NCBI RefSeq assembly: GCF_023015625.1
Contig: NZ_JALKAH010000002.1
Span: 1-64,000 of the forward strand
DNA: 64,000 nucleotides
Origin: Yoonia sp. F2084L
GTDB taxonomy: Bacteria > Pseudomonadota > Alphaproteobacteria > Rhodobacterales > Rhodobacteraceae
Reading direction: 5' to 3'
This document shows, one piece after another, positions 35,690 to 44,205 of this stretch. Made by a program: the position numbers and the translations under genes. Under the pieces are notes generated by a model. That model worked only from the letters and a program-made list of their open reading frames with translations. It was not told the DNA's origin and made no database searches. The number at the start of each line of letters is the position of its first letter. Within the stretch, counting starts at the first letter, position 1.

Positions 35690-36359
35690 CCGGCAGCCTT
35701 GCGCGGGTCATATGACGTTTGCGGCCATAACCGGGGGTGCGGGTGACCTCGAAGCCAGCATCTGTGAGTGCCTGCCGGACATGACCAGCGGCAGAGTAGG
35801 TCGCGGCTGTGCCGCCGGGTTTGGTATGCGAAGCGACTGCTTGCAGCAGTGCTGGCTCCCAGAGTTCCGGGTTCTTTGCGGGCGAAAACCCGTCCAAAAA
35901 CCACGCGTCCGCAGTACCGTCCCAAGCTGGTAGCGTTTTCCGGGCATCGCCGGTCACCACATGCAGAGTAGGACCATCGCTAAGTTTGGTCGGACCCGTC
36001 GCAGGTGACCATTCAGCGAGCAGAACATCCGCAAACGGTTTTAGCTGTGGGAAGTGGCCGAGGGCCTCTTGCATGTCGGCTATTTGCATCGGGAACGCCT
36101 CGAAAGACGTGAAATTGAGACTGCCGGGACGTCCGGCTTCTGCCCATGCCGCCCATGTCACAAGCAGGTTCAACCCGGTGCCAAACCCAAGTTCTGCGAT
36201 CTGGAACGCACCGCCAAACCGTGCGGGCAGATCATTGCCTGCCAGAAAGACATGCTCGGTCTCAGCCACGCCGTTTTCCAGCGAATAATATGGATCATCA
36301 AAGGCCGTGGCGATCGGCACCCCGCCGCGCCAGTCGAGTTTTGCTGTCTGGTCTGTCAT
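35679..36359 (-). CDS. mnmD: tRNA 5-methylaminomethyl-2-thiouridine methyltransferase (MnmD)
   Basis: 226 residues. A SAM-binding Rossmann fold with IAELGFGTGLNLLVTW and the family marker DAWFLDGFSPAKNPELW. It performs the last methylation making mnm5s2U34 in tRNAs. In E. coli this domain is fused to an oxidoreductase in bifunctional MnmC. Here it is alone, and an FAD-dependent DAO-type oxidoreductase is encoded divergently 47 bases away. It is co-transcribed with the DMT transporter. Confidence 0.9.
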   Translation of the reverse strand: MTDQTAKLDWRGGVPIATAFDDPYYSLENGVAETEHVFLAGNDLPARFGGAFQIAELGFGTGLNLLVTWAAWAEAGRPGSLNFTSFEAFPMQIADMQEALGHFPQLKPFADVLLAEWSPATGPTKLSDGPTLHVVTGDARKTLPAWDGTADAWFLDGFSPAKNPELWEPALLQAVASHTKPGGTAATYSAAGHVRQALTDAGFEVTRTPGYGRKRHMTRARLPDAK

Positions 36360-36406
36360 CGGCCCATGCCTTACTTAGGCGTCAAGTTTGGGCGGAAGGA
36401 TGCGGA

Positions 36407-37423
36407 ATGGCAACGGCTGATGTGACGGTCATGGGGGCAGGGGTGTTCGGCCTGTCTGTGGCCTATGCGTGCGCGCGGCGCCGGGCATCGGTGCGGGTGA
36501 TTGACCCCAATGGTGTAGCCAGCGGTTCCAGCGGAGGCGTTGTTGGTGCGCTCGCCCCGCATGTGCCGGAGAACTGGAACGAAAAGAAGGCGTTTCAGTT
36601 TGACAGCCTGATCATGGCGGAAAGGTTTTGGCGCGATGTTGAAGCGCTGACCGGTGCTGACGTTGGGTATGCGCGCTCTGGCCGGTTGCAACCTTTGGCG
36701 GATGAGCATGCGGTGTCTTTGGCGCGCGGGCGTGCTGAAAGTGCGCAAGCATTGTGGCAAGGCAAGGCCGTCTGGGAGGTTGTCGCGGCTGGCGATGCAA
36801 CATGGATGCCACCTTCGCCCAGTGGGCTGGTGGTCCGCGATACCCTGTCCGCATTGATCCACCCGCGCCGCGCGACGCGCGCCCTAGCTGATGCGGTGAT
36901 CGCACTTGGGGGTGAGGTGTTGGCAGACGGTGCATCTGAAGGCAAAACGGTCTGGGCGACGGGCTGGCCCGGGATGAAAGAGATTGGCGGCAACGGCGTG
37001 AAAGGCCAGGCGGCTTTGTTGCGCTTTGACGCGGCAGGCCAACCGCAGTTGTTTGCTGATGCGCTGCATATCATCCCGCATGGTGACGGAACGGTCGCCG
37101 TCGGCTCCACGTCAGAGCGTGATTTTGATGATCCCACGGGCACCGATGCTGCACTTGATGATGTGCTGGCCCGCGCCTATGCGGCTTTCCCGGTGCTGAA
37201 GGGTGCCGAAGTGATCGCGCGCTGGGCTGGTGTACGCCCCCGCAGCAAAAGCCGCGCGCCTGTCTTGGGGCTGCACCCGACCCGCGCTGGCGACTACATC
37301 GCCAATGGTGGGTTCAAGATAGGCTTTGGCATGGCCCCCAAAGTGGGTGAGGTCATGGCTGATCTGGTCTTGGATGGGCGTAACGTGATCCCTGATGGCT
37401 TTCGGGTTTCGCCAAAATTCTAG
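36407..37423 (+). CDS. FAD-dependent DAO-type oxidoreductase, possibly the MnmC oxidase half
   Basis: 338 residues. It has an N-terminal dinucleotide fold VMGAGVFGLSVAYACARR, a Gly-rich loop ASGSSGGVVGALAPH, and a C-terminal closing segment with RWAGVRPRSKSRAPVLG and NGGFKIGFGMAPKVGE. This matches D-amino-acid-oxidase-like proteins including the C-terminal half of MnmC, which removes the carboxymethyl group from cmnm5s2U. Divergent placement beside mnmD supports a tRNA-modification role. A stand-alone amino acid oxidase is the alternative. Confidence 0.82.
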   Translation: MATADVTVMGAGVFGLSVAYACARRRASVRVIDPNGVASGSSGGVVGALAPHVPENWNEKKAFQFDSLIMAERFWRDVEALTGADVGYARSGRLQPLADEHAVSLARGRAESAQALWQGKAVWEVVAAGDATWMPPSPSGLVVRDTLSALIHPRRATRALADAVIALGGEVLADGASEGKTVWATGWPGMKEIGGNGVKGQAALLRFDAAGQPQLFADALHIIPHGDGTVAVGSTSERDFDDPTGTDAALDDVLARAYAAFPVLKGAEVIARWAGVRPRSKSRAPVLGLHPTRAGDYIANGGFKIGFGMAPKVGEVMADLVLDGRNVIPDGFRVSPKF

Positions 37424-37429
37424 AATTTT
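37414..37429. repeat. 16-base palindrome at the oxidoreductase stop codon
   Basis: AAAATTCTAGAATTTT is perfectly self-complementary and spans the stop of the oxidoreductase gene. It precedes a longer palindrome by 4 bases and shares the same CTAG centre with it. Confidence 0.7.
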
Positions 37430-37433
37430 GACA

Positions 37434-37463
37434 GGCTATAGGATTTCTAGAAATCCTATAGCC
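37434..37463. terminator. Bidirectional terminator, 30-base perfect palindrome
   Basis: GGCTATAGGATTTCTAGAAA and its continuation TCCTATAGCC form a perfect palindrome, giving a hairpin on either strand. It separates the convergent oxidoreductase and ureidoglycine aminohydrolase genes. Confidence 0.75.
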
Positions 37464-37465
37464 CA

Positions 37466-38290
37466 CTAGCGTGTCAGCGGCATGTGTCGGTTCACATCCT
37501 TGTAGAGCAGATAGCGAAACGGGCCTGGCCCACCTGCGTAACAAGCCTGCGGGCAGAAGGCGCGCAGCCACATGAAGTCACCGGCTTCAACCTCGACCCA
37601 ATCCTGGTTCAGACGGTAGACCGCCTTGCCTTCCAGCACATAAAGCCCGTGTTCCATGACATGCGTTTCAGCAAAGGGGATCACGCCGCCGGGTTGGAAA
37701 TTCACGATATTGACGTGCATGTCGTGACGCATGTCTGCGGGATCGACGAAACGGGTTGTGGACCATGCGCCGTCAGTGTCCGGCATCTGGGCTGTCGTTG
37801 CATCGTCTACATGCGTGACGAAGGCGGATGGAACGTCGATACCATCAACTGCCCTGTAGGCTTTGCGTATCCAATGAAACCTTGCAGGCGTGTCGGTGGA
37901 GTTGTCTAAGGTCCAATTGCAACCCGGCGGTAGGTACGCATAACCGCCAACGTGTAACTCATGGGCGGTGCCTTCCACGGTCAGCGTGCATCCACCCTCA
38001 ACGACAAAAAGCACGCCTTGGGCTTGCGGATCACCTTCAGGTTTTGTGCTGCCGCCGCCGGGTGCGACTTCCATGATGTATTGACTGAAGGTCTCGGCAA
38101 AGCCGGACAACGGCCGCGCCAGCACCCAAGCGCGTGTTCTATCCCAAAACGGCAGGTTGCTGGTGACGATATCGGTCATCGTCCCTTTGGGAATCACGGC
38201 ATAGGCGTCGGTAAAGACTGCACGGTCGGTCAGCAGCTGGGTCTGCGGGGGCAGACCGCCTGTGGGTGCATAGTAGGGTGATTTGGTCAT
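37466..38290 (-). CDS. (S)-ureidoglycine aminohydrolase, bicupin
   Basis: 274 residues with two cupin barrels. The N-terminal half has YAVIPKGTMTDIVTSNLPFW and YIMEVAPGGGSTKPEGD. The C-terminal half has VNIVNFQPGGVIPFAETHVM, with metal-binding Glu/His, followed by EHGLYVLEGKAVYRLNQDW and GDFMWLRAFCPQACYAGG. This is the AllE/UGlyAH family, which releases ammonia from ureidoglycine in purine-derived allantoin breakdown. No other allantoin genes lie in the window. It is at the downstream end of the cupin/Pxp block on the same strand. Confidence 0.88.
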   Translation of the reverse strand: MTKSPYYAPTGGLPPQTQLLTDRAVFTDAYAVIPKGTMTDIVTSNLPFWDRTRAWVLARPLSGFAETFSQYIMEVAPGGGSTKPEGDPQAQGVLFVVEGGCTLTVEGTAHELHVGGYAYLPPGCNWTLDNSTDTPARFHWIRKAYRAVDGIDVPSAFVTHVDDATTAQMPDTDGAWSTTRFVDPADMRHDMHVNIVNFQPGGVIPFAETHVMEHGLYVLEGKAVYRLNQDWVEVEAGDFMWLRAFCPQACYAGGPGPFRYLLYKDVNRHMPLTR

Positions 38291-38381
38291 GCGGGATCCC
38301 TTCGCGACCTATTAAAGATGACGGCCCGCCGCGCAGGAAGTGTCATCCATCCGAAAGGTTCTTTCTGATTTCTTTGATAGT

Positions 38382-39050
38382 TCAAACCTTTGGGGCCGCC
38401 GCGAAAGGCAGATGACCGGTCTTGATCCAGAGCTTTGCGCCTTGGTCTCCGGCAGTGATATGGACTGGTGCGCCTTGCGGGAGGCGCAGCCATGCCCCTG
38501 TGTGCAGTTTCTCGCCGGCATCCACACCATCTCCGGCGATGATCAAGACCTCAGCGCCCCCTTGAGGCGTCTCGGCGAGAAGAGCACCAGCCTCCAAAGC
38601 GATAAACCGCACCGTCTCGCGGGTGTCTTGGTGCAGTGTCTTCGCCATCAGTCCCGGTCCTGCTGTGGTCAGGTTAGTATCCATTTCCACGCGAAACTGT
38701 GTGCGATCATCGGGATCAAACTGCCAGAGTTTCACAAAGATCGTGCATCCTTCGGCTGCACCCGGCGTGTGGGATGTGGTGGGTGGATTGCGCACATAGG
38801 TGCCTGCCGGATAATCCCCATGTTCATCCTGAAACACGCCCTCCAGTACGATGAATTCTTCGCCACCCGTATGCGTATGCGCCGAAAACTGGCTGCCCGG
38901 CGCATAGCGCACAATTGACGTCGCCCGCGCGACCTCATCCCCGATCCGGTCAAGCATCCGCCGATCCACGCCGGGCATAGGTGAGGGGCTCCAGCCGGTA
39001 TCGTGGGATTGTAGCAAAACCCTTTGGGTGAAATTGGCGTTCAGTTCCAT
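38382..39050 (-). CDS. ChrR-like double-cupin protein
   Basis: 222 residues. The first cupin has the metal motif [21 protein letters not shown], like the C-terminal domain of the anti-sigma factor ChrR. The second barrel is shorter and lacks most metal ligands. It does not carry the N-terminal zinc-binding anti-sigma domain. Function is unknown; a small-molecule enzyme is possible. It begins 9 bases after the pxpA stop, suggesting an operon with the Pxp genes. Confidence 0.82.
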   Translation of the reverse strand: MELNANFTQRVLLQSHDTGWSPSPMPGVDRRMLDRIGDEVARATSIVRYAPGSQFSAHTHTGGEEFIVLEGVFQDEHGDYPAGTYVRNPPTTSHTPGAAEGCTIFVKLWQFDPDDRTQFRVEMDTNLTTAGPGLMAKTLHQDTRETVRFIALEAGALLAETPQGGAEVLIIAGDGVDAGEKLHTGAWLRLPQGAPVHITAGDQGAKLWIKTGHLPFAAAPKV

Positions 39051-39059
39051 GTGTTGTCC

Positions 39060-39818
39060 TTAGAGAGGGGCGATTGTAACGCCAGCACGCGTTAGATGTT
39101 GGCGAAGTTCGCGTGCCATTGTGACGGCACCCGGAGTGTCGCCGTGCAGGCAAATGGTGTCGATCTGGCATGGAATGTGCTTGCCCGATTGTGCAATGAT
39201 CGCGCCTGCTTCCAGCATGTTCAGGATGCGCGGCGCTGCTGTGGCGGCGTCGTGCAGAACGGCACCGGCTTTGCTGCGATCCACAAGGGTTGCGTCGTCA
39301 TTGTAAGCCCGATCCGCAAAAATCTCACCGGCCCAGTTGCAGCCCAGTTCGCGCACCACCTCTTCCATCGCGGTGGCGGCAAGGACCATGATCACGATCT
39401 CAGGATCGACATCGAGCGCCGCCTGATAGCAGGCGCGCGCCAAAGCCTGATCGACCGAAGCCATGTTTGATAGCGCGCCATGCAGCTTCAGATGGCGGAC
39501 CCGGCCCCCTGCGCGCTTTGCGATTCCCTGTGCGGCACCCAGTTGATAAGCCACTGCATTCGCAATCTCATCGTGTGGGATTGGCAGCTTGCGCCGCCCG
39601 AACCCTTTGAGATCGGCAAATCCGGGATGCGCGCCAATCCCGACCCCTTTGGCGACTGCGCGCCGCATCGTTTTGTCCATGACATCCGGGTCACCTGCGT
39701 GAAACCCGCAAGCGATATTGGCTGATGAGATGATATCCAGAAGTGCGTCGTCATCACCCATCTGCCAAGGCCCAAAGCCTTCGCCCATGTCCGCGTTCAG
39801 ATCAACGGTGCGTGTCAT
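39060..39818 (-). CDS. pxpA: 5-oxoprolinase subunit A (LamB/YcsF family)
   Basis: 252 residues from the ATG at 39818, one base after the pxpC stop. Family signatures are VDLNADMGEGFGPWQ at the start, ANIACGFHAGDP, IGAHPGFADLKGFGRR and HLKLHGAL. With PxpB and PxpC it opens 5-oxoproline (pyroglutamate) to glutamate in an ATP-dependent reaction. The order here is pxpB-pxpC-pxpA. Confidence 0.93.
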   Translation of the reverse strand: MTRTVDLNADMGEGFGPWQMGDDDALLDIISSANIACGFHAGDPDVMDKTMRRAVAKGVGIGAHPGFADLKGFGRRKLPIPHDEIANAVAYQLGAAQGIAKRAGGRVRHLKLHGALSNMASVDQALARACYQAALDVDPEIVIMVLAATAMEEVVRELGCNWAGEIFADRAYNDDATLVDRSKAGAVLHDAATAAPRILNMLEAGAIIAQSGKHIPCQIDTICLHGDTPGAVTMARELRQHLTRAGVTIAPL

Positions 39819-39819
39819 A

Positions 39820-40842
39820 TCAAGGTCTTTCAAGATCATCGCCGGGCGTCGCCCCAGAGATTAACTGGTAGCGGAGCAAATCCGCAATGTCATGGGGTGC
39901 GCGGATCATGGGTTGGCACAACCGAGTGAGCTGTCGCAGGGTTGCGGCCTGCGATATCGCTGTGGCATCGGCTTCTTCCACGGTCAGAAATTGGAATTGC
40001 AAGGACGTTCCGGGGGCCGCCTGCGCGATCTTTGGCAGGTCGGACGGGATCACACTGCCGATCCGAGGGTAGCCGCCGATCGTCTGGCATTCACACAGCA
40101 GAACATATGGCACGCCATCGCCTGTCATCTGGATGTCACCCGGCACGATCAGGTCAGAGACGTGGTTCAGCCCGTCGCGGGTGCTGAACCCGTTGCCGTC
40201 ATAGTCGAGCCTGACCCCTTGGCGGTTACCCCGCGGACTGCGCGTGAATGTCGTTTGGGTGAAGGCTGCCAGCGTTTCGGGTGCAAAGAAGTCGGTTTGC
40301 GGTCCCGACATGATACGGATGGTGCCGCCCGCAAAACGATCGGCGACAGGCAGTTTCATCGGTGCGCGCATGCGGTCGGCATCCGCACCAAGCGGTAGCG
40401 TATCCCCCGGCTGCAAAGGCTTGCCGATACCAGCCGTCAGATGCGTCGCACGGCTGCCCATGATTGGTGGTGTGGCAATGCCACCAGCGAGGGAGAGATA
40501 CCCAAAGACGCCTTGTTTTGCGCCGCGAATGGTCAGTTTTGCACCAGCTGGCAGCACGTGGGTTGCGTTCGGGCTGATCGGTTCGCCGTTGATATCGGCT
40601 TGCATGACTGCACCGGTGAGCGCGAAGCGCACCGCTTGGTTTACGCTGAATGTGCCGCCAAAACCCATCATCTCAATGGCTGCCTGACCCGGCGGAGTGC
40701 CCAGTAATGCGGCCGCTTCCAGCAGTGCCAGAGGATCAGCGGCGCCGCCTGTTGACAGCCCCTGTGCCTTCCAGCCCGGTCGTCCCAGATCCTGCACTGT
40801 CAGACCCGGCCCGGCGTTGTGAATGGTCAGTTGCGCGGTCAT
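39820..40842 (-). CDS. pxpC: 5-oxoprolinase subunit C (biotin-dependent carboxyltransferase-like)
   Basis: 340 residues. The DUR1/KipA-type signature opens with HNAGPGLTVQDLGRPGWKAQ, and the middle has FGYLSLAGGIATPPIMGSRA; the end has GGYPRIGSVIPSDLPKIAQA. It is the C subunit of prokaryotic 5-oxoprolinase. The ATG at 40842 overlaps the pxpB stop by 4 bases (ATGA). An ATG five codons earlier is less likely because it lies deeper in pxpB. Confidence 0.92.
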   Translation of the reverse strand: MTAQLTIHNAGPGLTVQDLGRPGWKAQGLSTGGAADPLALLEAAALLGTPPGQAAIEMMGFGGTFSVNQAVRFALTGAVMQADINGEPISPNATHVLPAGAKLTIRGAKQGVFGYLSLAGGIATPPIMGSRATHLTAGIGKPLQPGDTLPLGADADRMRAPMKLPVADRFAGGTIRIMSGPQTDFFAPETLAAFTQTTFTRSPRGNRQGVRLDYDGNGFSTRDGLNHVSDLIVPGDIQMTGDGVPYVLLCECQTIGGYPRIGSVIPSDLPKIAQAAPGTSLQFQFLTVEEADATAISQAATLRQLTRLCQPMIRAPHDIADLLRYQLISGATPGDDLERP

Positions 40843-41573
40843 CGCAGCACCTCGCAAGTGGCACCGCCATTGCTGTCGGGGTTCTGTTTGATGTCTTTGA
40901 ATTCAGCGTCCGAGACCGCCACAAACTGCACCGCATCACCGGGCGTGAAAGCGAAGGGCTGCGATGTTTCGGGCAAGTAGACCCGAAAAGCGGTTTGGCC
41001 GATGTGCCGCCAGCCTGTCGGCGCGTCTGCCGCCCAGATAATCAACTGGCGCACGGCGGTGATCAACGCGCCGCGCGGCAAGCTTTCGGTCAGGCTGGTT
41101 TGGCGGGGAATGTCCCAATGGCCGGGCAACATGCCCAGATACGGCTGGCCCGGTGCAAAGCCGATGGCGATCACATGGGTTGTCGCGGCTTCGATTTCAG
41201 CGACGGCTTGCGCCGGGGTCAGCCCGGCCAATGCGGCGGCTTCTTCCAGTTGCGGGGCATGATCCGGTCCAAAAGCGGCAGGGATACGCCAAAGCCGCTT
41301 GGGTTTGGGATCAGGTGTTTTGTGTTCGGCGATCAGAGCTTGGATGGTTTGCGTCACCGTATGACGGTTTGTCAGTTCAGGGTCGAAGCCGATGCGCACG
41401 GACACCAGCGAAGAGGCTACTTCGGTGACCCCTTTCACCCCCGCCTCTAGCACCATGTCGCGGAAGCTCAGCGCGCGGGCGTTCGCCTCTTGCGTCAGGG
41501 TCCGGGCAAAGCGCACCAGAACACCATCCACGCCAAGTGGACGCAGGTCTGGGGCGTTTTGCTGCGCAGTCAT
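40839..41573 (-). CDS. pxpB: 5-oxoprolinase subunit B (KipI/allophanate hydrolase-like)
   Basis: 244 residues. The diagnostic GFAPGQPYLGMLPGHWDIPR, followed by ESLPRGALITAVRQLI and GWRHIGQTAFRVYLPE, place it in the KipI family. I chose the ATG at 41573, which removes a Pro/Arg-rich extension that overlaps the rhodanese end. It heads the pxpBCA genes, 10 bases after the rhodanese gene. Confidence 0.92.
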   Translation of the reverse strand: MTAQQNAPDLRPLGVDGVLVRFARTLTQEANARALSFRDMVLEAGVKGVTEVASSLVSVRIGFDPELTNRHTVTQTIQALIAEHKTPDPKPKRLWRIPAAFGPDHAPQLEEAAALAGLTPAQAVAEIEAATTHVIAIGFAPGQPYLGMLPGHWDIPRQTSLTESLPRGALITAVRQLIIWAADAPTGWRHIGQTAFRVYLPETSQPFAFTPGDAVQFVAVSDAEFKDIKQNPDSNGGATCEVLR

Positions 41574-41583
41574 GCGGCTGGGT

Positions 41584-41985
41584 TTACGAGGTCTGCGCGG
41601 GGCTGTCGATGGGGCCATTGTGCTTTGCCCAGTCCGAAAACCCGTCCTTCAGATGTGCCGCTGGAAACCCCATGTCGTTGAGCGCAGCCACCGTCAGCGC
41701 CGAACGCCAGCCCGAAGCGCAGTGAAAGATGAAGGTTCGATCCTGCCCGAAGATGGCCTTGAAATACGGGCTCTCAGGATCGACCCAGAATTCGGCCAGA
41801 CCGCGCGGGCAATGAAAGCTGCCGGGAATGGACCCGCTGCGCTGCCGCTCGCGCACATCGCGCAGGTCGACAAATGTGACCTGCGGGTCGTCCAACATGG
41901 CGATGGCGTCGCCGGTTTCGACCTCTTCGATCCGGGCGCGGGCATTTGCAACAAGGGCTGCGGCGGATGTCTTGAGTTTGAGCAT
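41584..41985 (-). CDS. Single-domain rhodanese-like protein
   Basis: 133 residues. The rhodanese fold is seen in VTFVDLRDVRERQRSGSIPG and the active-site loop HCASGWRSA with its Cys. An AGGA site stands 7 bases before the ATG at 41985, which decides it over the ATG two codons upstream. It carries sulfur in thiol or cyanide metabolism; the partner is unknown. It is probably the first gene of the pxp operon. Confidence 0.88.
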   Translation of the reverse strand: MLKLKTSAAALVANARARIEEVETGDAIAMLDDPQVTFVDLRDVRERQRSGSIPGSFHCPRGLAEFWVDPESPYFKAIFGQDRTFIFHCASGWRSALTVAALNDMGFPAAHLKDGFSDWAKHNGPIDSPAQTS

Positions 41986-42159
41986 GGTCATGTCCTGCGT
42001 TTGGGTTGCTATCATCTTGGGCATAAGCCCCCCCGGATTGTCCAGATCACCGCGACTGAAACAACCTATGACAGTGATATGATCAGGGTTCATTTCACCA
42101 AAGTCGTGGTCATGCCGTAGCAGTGTGCCAACGCACACTACTATGACGGAGATAACACC

Positions 42160-42765
42160 ATGCGCGCACCTCAGATGTTGGCCCTTTGCCTTTTGGCAGC
42201 CACCGCCGGCCCAGCCTTTGCTCAAGATGAATCCACCGATGTCGACACTATGGCCGACGAGGTGATGGAAGAAACGATGGAAGATGCCATGGCCGATGAC
42301 GCTATGTCTGACGAAGTTATGGAAGACGCAGCCCCGAGCCTTGAAGATATCGCTGCCTCTGATCCGGCTTTGGATGTGCGCACCAATGAAGATGGCGAAG
42401 TGGATGCCATGGTCATGCTGTCCGATGTGCTCTTCAGTTTTGGCGATGCATCGCTTGAGCCTGCGGCTTTGGACGTTCTTGGTGGTATCGCCGAGAAGCT
42501 GGACGGCGTAACATCGCTTGAGATTACAGGACACACCGATGCGATTGGTGATGAGAATTTCAACCTCGCGCTTGGTCAGCGCCGCGCTGATGCCGTGCGC
42601 GATTGGCTTGTTGCGAACACTGATTTGACGGCTGATGTCGTCACTGCGCGCGGCGTGGGCGAAGCCGATCCGATTGCACCAAACCTGACCGAGGATGGTG
42701 CGGATAACCCGGAAGGTCGCGCCGCAAACCGCCGGGTTGAGTTTACGTTGCCTGACGAAGGCTGA
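42160..42765 (+). CDS. OmpA-family peptidoglycan-binding protein with an acidic Met-rich spacer
   Basis: 201 residues. A signal peptide ends AFAQ at residue 22. Residues 30-58 are low-complexity, built of Met, Glu, Asp and Ala in units like MEDAMADDAM. The C-terminal OmpA domain carries the expected ITGHTDAIGDENFNLALGQR and GVGEADPIAPN with the final NRRVEFT. It should bind peptidoglycan in the periplasm. The acidic spacer resembles calcium- or cation-binding stretches and may serve as a linker. It is divergent from the rhodanese gene. Confidence 0.88.
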   Translation: MRAPQMLALCLLAATAGPAFAQDESTDVDTMADEVMEETMEDAMADDAMSDEVMEDAAPSLEDIAASDPALDVRTNEDGEVDAMVMLSDVLFSFGDASLEPAALDVLGGIAEKLDGVTSLEITGHTDAIGDENFNLALGQRRADAVRDWLVANTDLTADVVTARGVGEADPIAPNLTEDGADNPEGRAANRRVEFTLPDEG

Positions 42766-43008
42766 TCAGTCGCAGTCTAAGTTGAGTTGCTGCCCGCCCT
42801 GCATCAGTTTGGCCTCTCTCATGCCCGGATCGTCCGGCAATACGAACGCCAAGTCTGACCGCGCCCGGTTGCGTGATTGTCATGGGCGTAAGTGGTGAGA
42901 TAACATGATCCGGGTTGATATCGGGCATGACAGAGTGCGCAACAGCGTGGGTCGGATGCAGATTACTGTTGCCTACGCTTATAAAATCATCTGCGACAAC
43001 ACCGATTT
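42766..43008. other. Intergenic gap with no gene seen
   Basis: About 240 bases between the convergent OmpA and lactonase-like genes. No stable hairpin terminator or short gene with a ribosome binding site is apparent. Confidence 0.4.
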
Positions 43009-43794
43009 TCATGGTTTGGGACCTTGGTCTAATCGAGTGATATGGGCGGCTTGCCCGGCTGGAAACAGGTCGCGCACAAGCGGGTCGTGACCGGGGATGA
43101 TCAATGATGGCGATGAGGCGAGCCGGTAAAGCGTGTCATACCCATCCAGCATGTTTTGCAAATCAACCACGATGGGAAAGGGTTTGCGGGCCTGAAAATT
43201 CTCATAGTAGTGCGCCGCATCTGACGCCAGCACCAGCCACCCCGCCGAGGTCCGCACCCGGACACATTGCAGGCCGCGCGAGTGGCCGCCGATGCAATGC
43301 ACCGTCACACCGTCCGCGACGTCGCCATCGCCATCATGGAAGATCAGTTTGCCCCCGTATAGCCGTTTGACGGCCTCGCAGATATGGCCTGCCGTAAATG
43401 GCGTGCGCAGCGTGTCGTGGCACATGCAGGGGCCGGTGGCAAAAGCCATCTCAGCCGCTTGCATGTGCAGTGTCGCATTGGGAAAAAGATGCAGCCCGCC
43501 CGCGTGGTCGTAGTGCAGGTGGGTCACAATCACGCTGGTGATGTCGTCGGCTTGCAGGCCAAGCGGGGCCAGCGCCTCTTGCGGGGCCATGCGGATCGGG
43601 CGGTCGCGTGCGGCGGCTTCGGTGTCGTCGTAGCCGGTGTCGACAAGGATCACCTCGTCCCCGCGTCGCAAGATCCACATGAAATAGTCCATCGCATGTG
43701 GTTGGTCGTGATTGTCATCAAAGATAAAGCTGTCGGCACGGGTGCGTGCGTTCCTGTCGGCGTATTTGACGGCGTGAACTTCCCAATCGGTCAT
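43009..43794 (-). CDS. MBL-fold hydrolase, N-acyl-homoserine lactonase-like
   Basis: 261 residues. The metallo-beta-lactamase signature THLHYDHAGG gives the dinuclear zinc site, with further ligands in GGHSRGLQCVRV and LASDAAHYYEN and the last His in IPGHDPL. The length and the ordering fit the AHL-lactonase group, but other lactones are equally possible. Its ATG overlaps the stop of the monooxygenase gene, so the two are coupled. Confidence 0.85.
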   Translation of the reverse strand: MTDWEVHAVKYADRNARTRADSFIFDDNHDQPHAMDYFMWILRRGDEVILVDTGYDDTEAAARDRPIRMAPQEALAPLGLQADDITSVIVTHLHYDHAGGLHLFPNATLHMQAAEMAFATGPCMCHDTLRTPFTAGHICEAVKRLYGGKLIFHDGDGDVADGVTVHCIGGHSRGLQCVRVRTSAGWLVLASDAAHYYENFQARKPFPIVVDLQNMLDGYDTLYRLASSPSLIIPGHDPLVRDLFPAGQAAHITRLDQGPKP

Positions 43795-44081
43795 TGTGTC
43801 ACCTTATCCCAGATCTGCACCTGTTTGTCTGCGATCATCGGCGCTGTGGCTTTGTCGAAAGCCTGAAAATGCGCGCTACTCAGGTGCAGGTCAAAAGCTG
43901 CGCGGTCGTCGTAAAGCTCGTACAGAAAAATCTTGTCAGGCGCGTCAGCGTTGCTGAGTACGTCAAATTGGTGGCACCCGGCCTCATGCATCAGGGACGC
44001 GCGCGCGTTTTCCATCATCAAGGGCATGAACGCACCCTTATGACCGGAGCGAAGCTGGAATGTTACGCAAACCGCATACAT
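43791..44081 (-). CDS. Antibiotic biosynthesis monooxygenase (ABM) domain protein
   Basis: 96 residues from the ATG at 44081. It is a ferredoxin-like dimeric fold with AVCVTFQLRSGHKGAFM, then HEAGCHQFDVLSNADAPDKI and FLYELYDDRAAFDLHLSS. YgiN/LsrG-type members oxidise quinols or isomerise small metabolites. It starts a short operon with the lactonase-like gene, divergent from the dehydrogenase module and near its palindrome. Confidence 0.87.
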   Translation of the reverse strand: MYAVCVTFQLRSGHKGAFMPLMMENARASLMHEAGCHQFDVLSNADAPDKIFLYELYDDRAAFDLHLSSAHFQAFDKATAPMIADKQVQIWDKVTQ

Positions 44082-44155
44082 CGGCGACCCTTTCACTGTG
44101 TTTGATCACGTTGGACGATGCGACGACCCTACGCAACTGTACACTGGCTTTATGC

Positions 44156-44169
44156 ATACATTAATGTAT
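44156..44169. promoter_or_regulatory. Candidate GntR operator
   Basis: ATACATTAATGTAT is a perfect 14-base palindrome, with a partly symmetric flank, 36 bases before the dehydrogenase ATG. It sits in the 124-base region between divergent operons. Palindromes of this size and AT-rich centre are typical of GntR/FadR regulators, and a GntR gene is the third gene of the operon. Confidence 0.5.
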
Positions 44170-44205
44170 ACGTTGTCAAGAATTGATCAACAGATAGGAT
44201 GAAAA

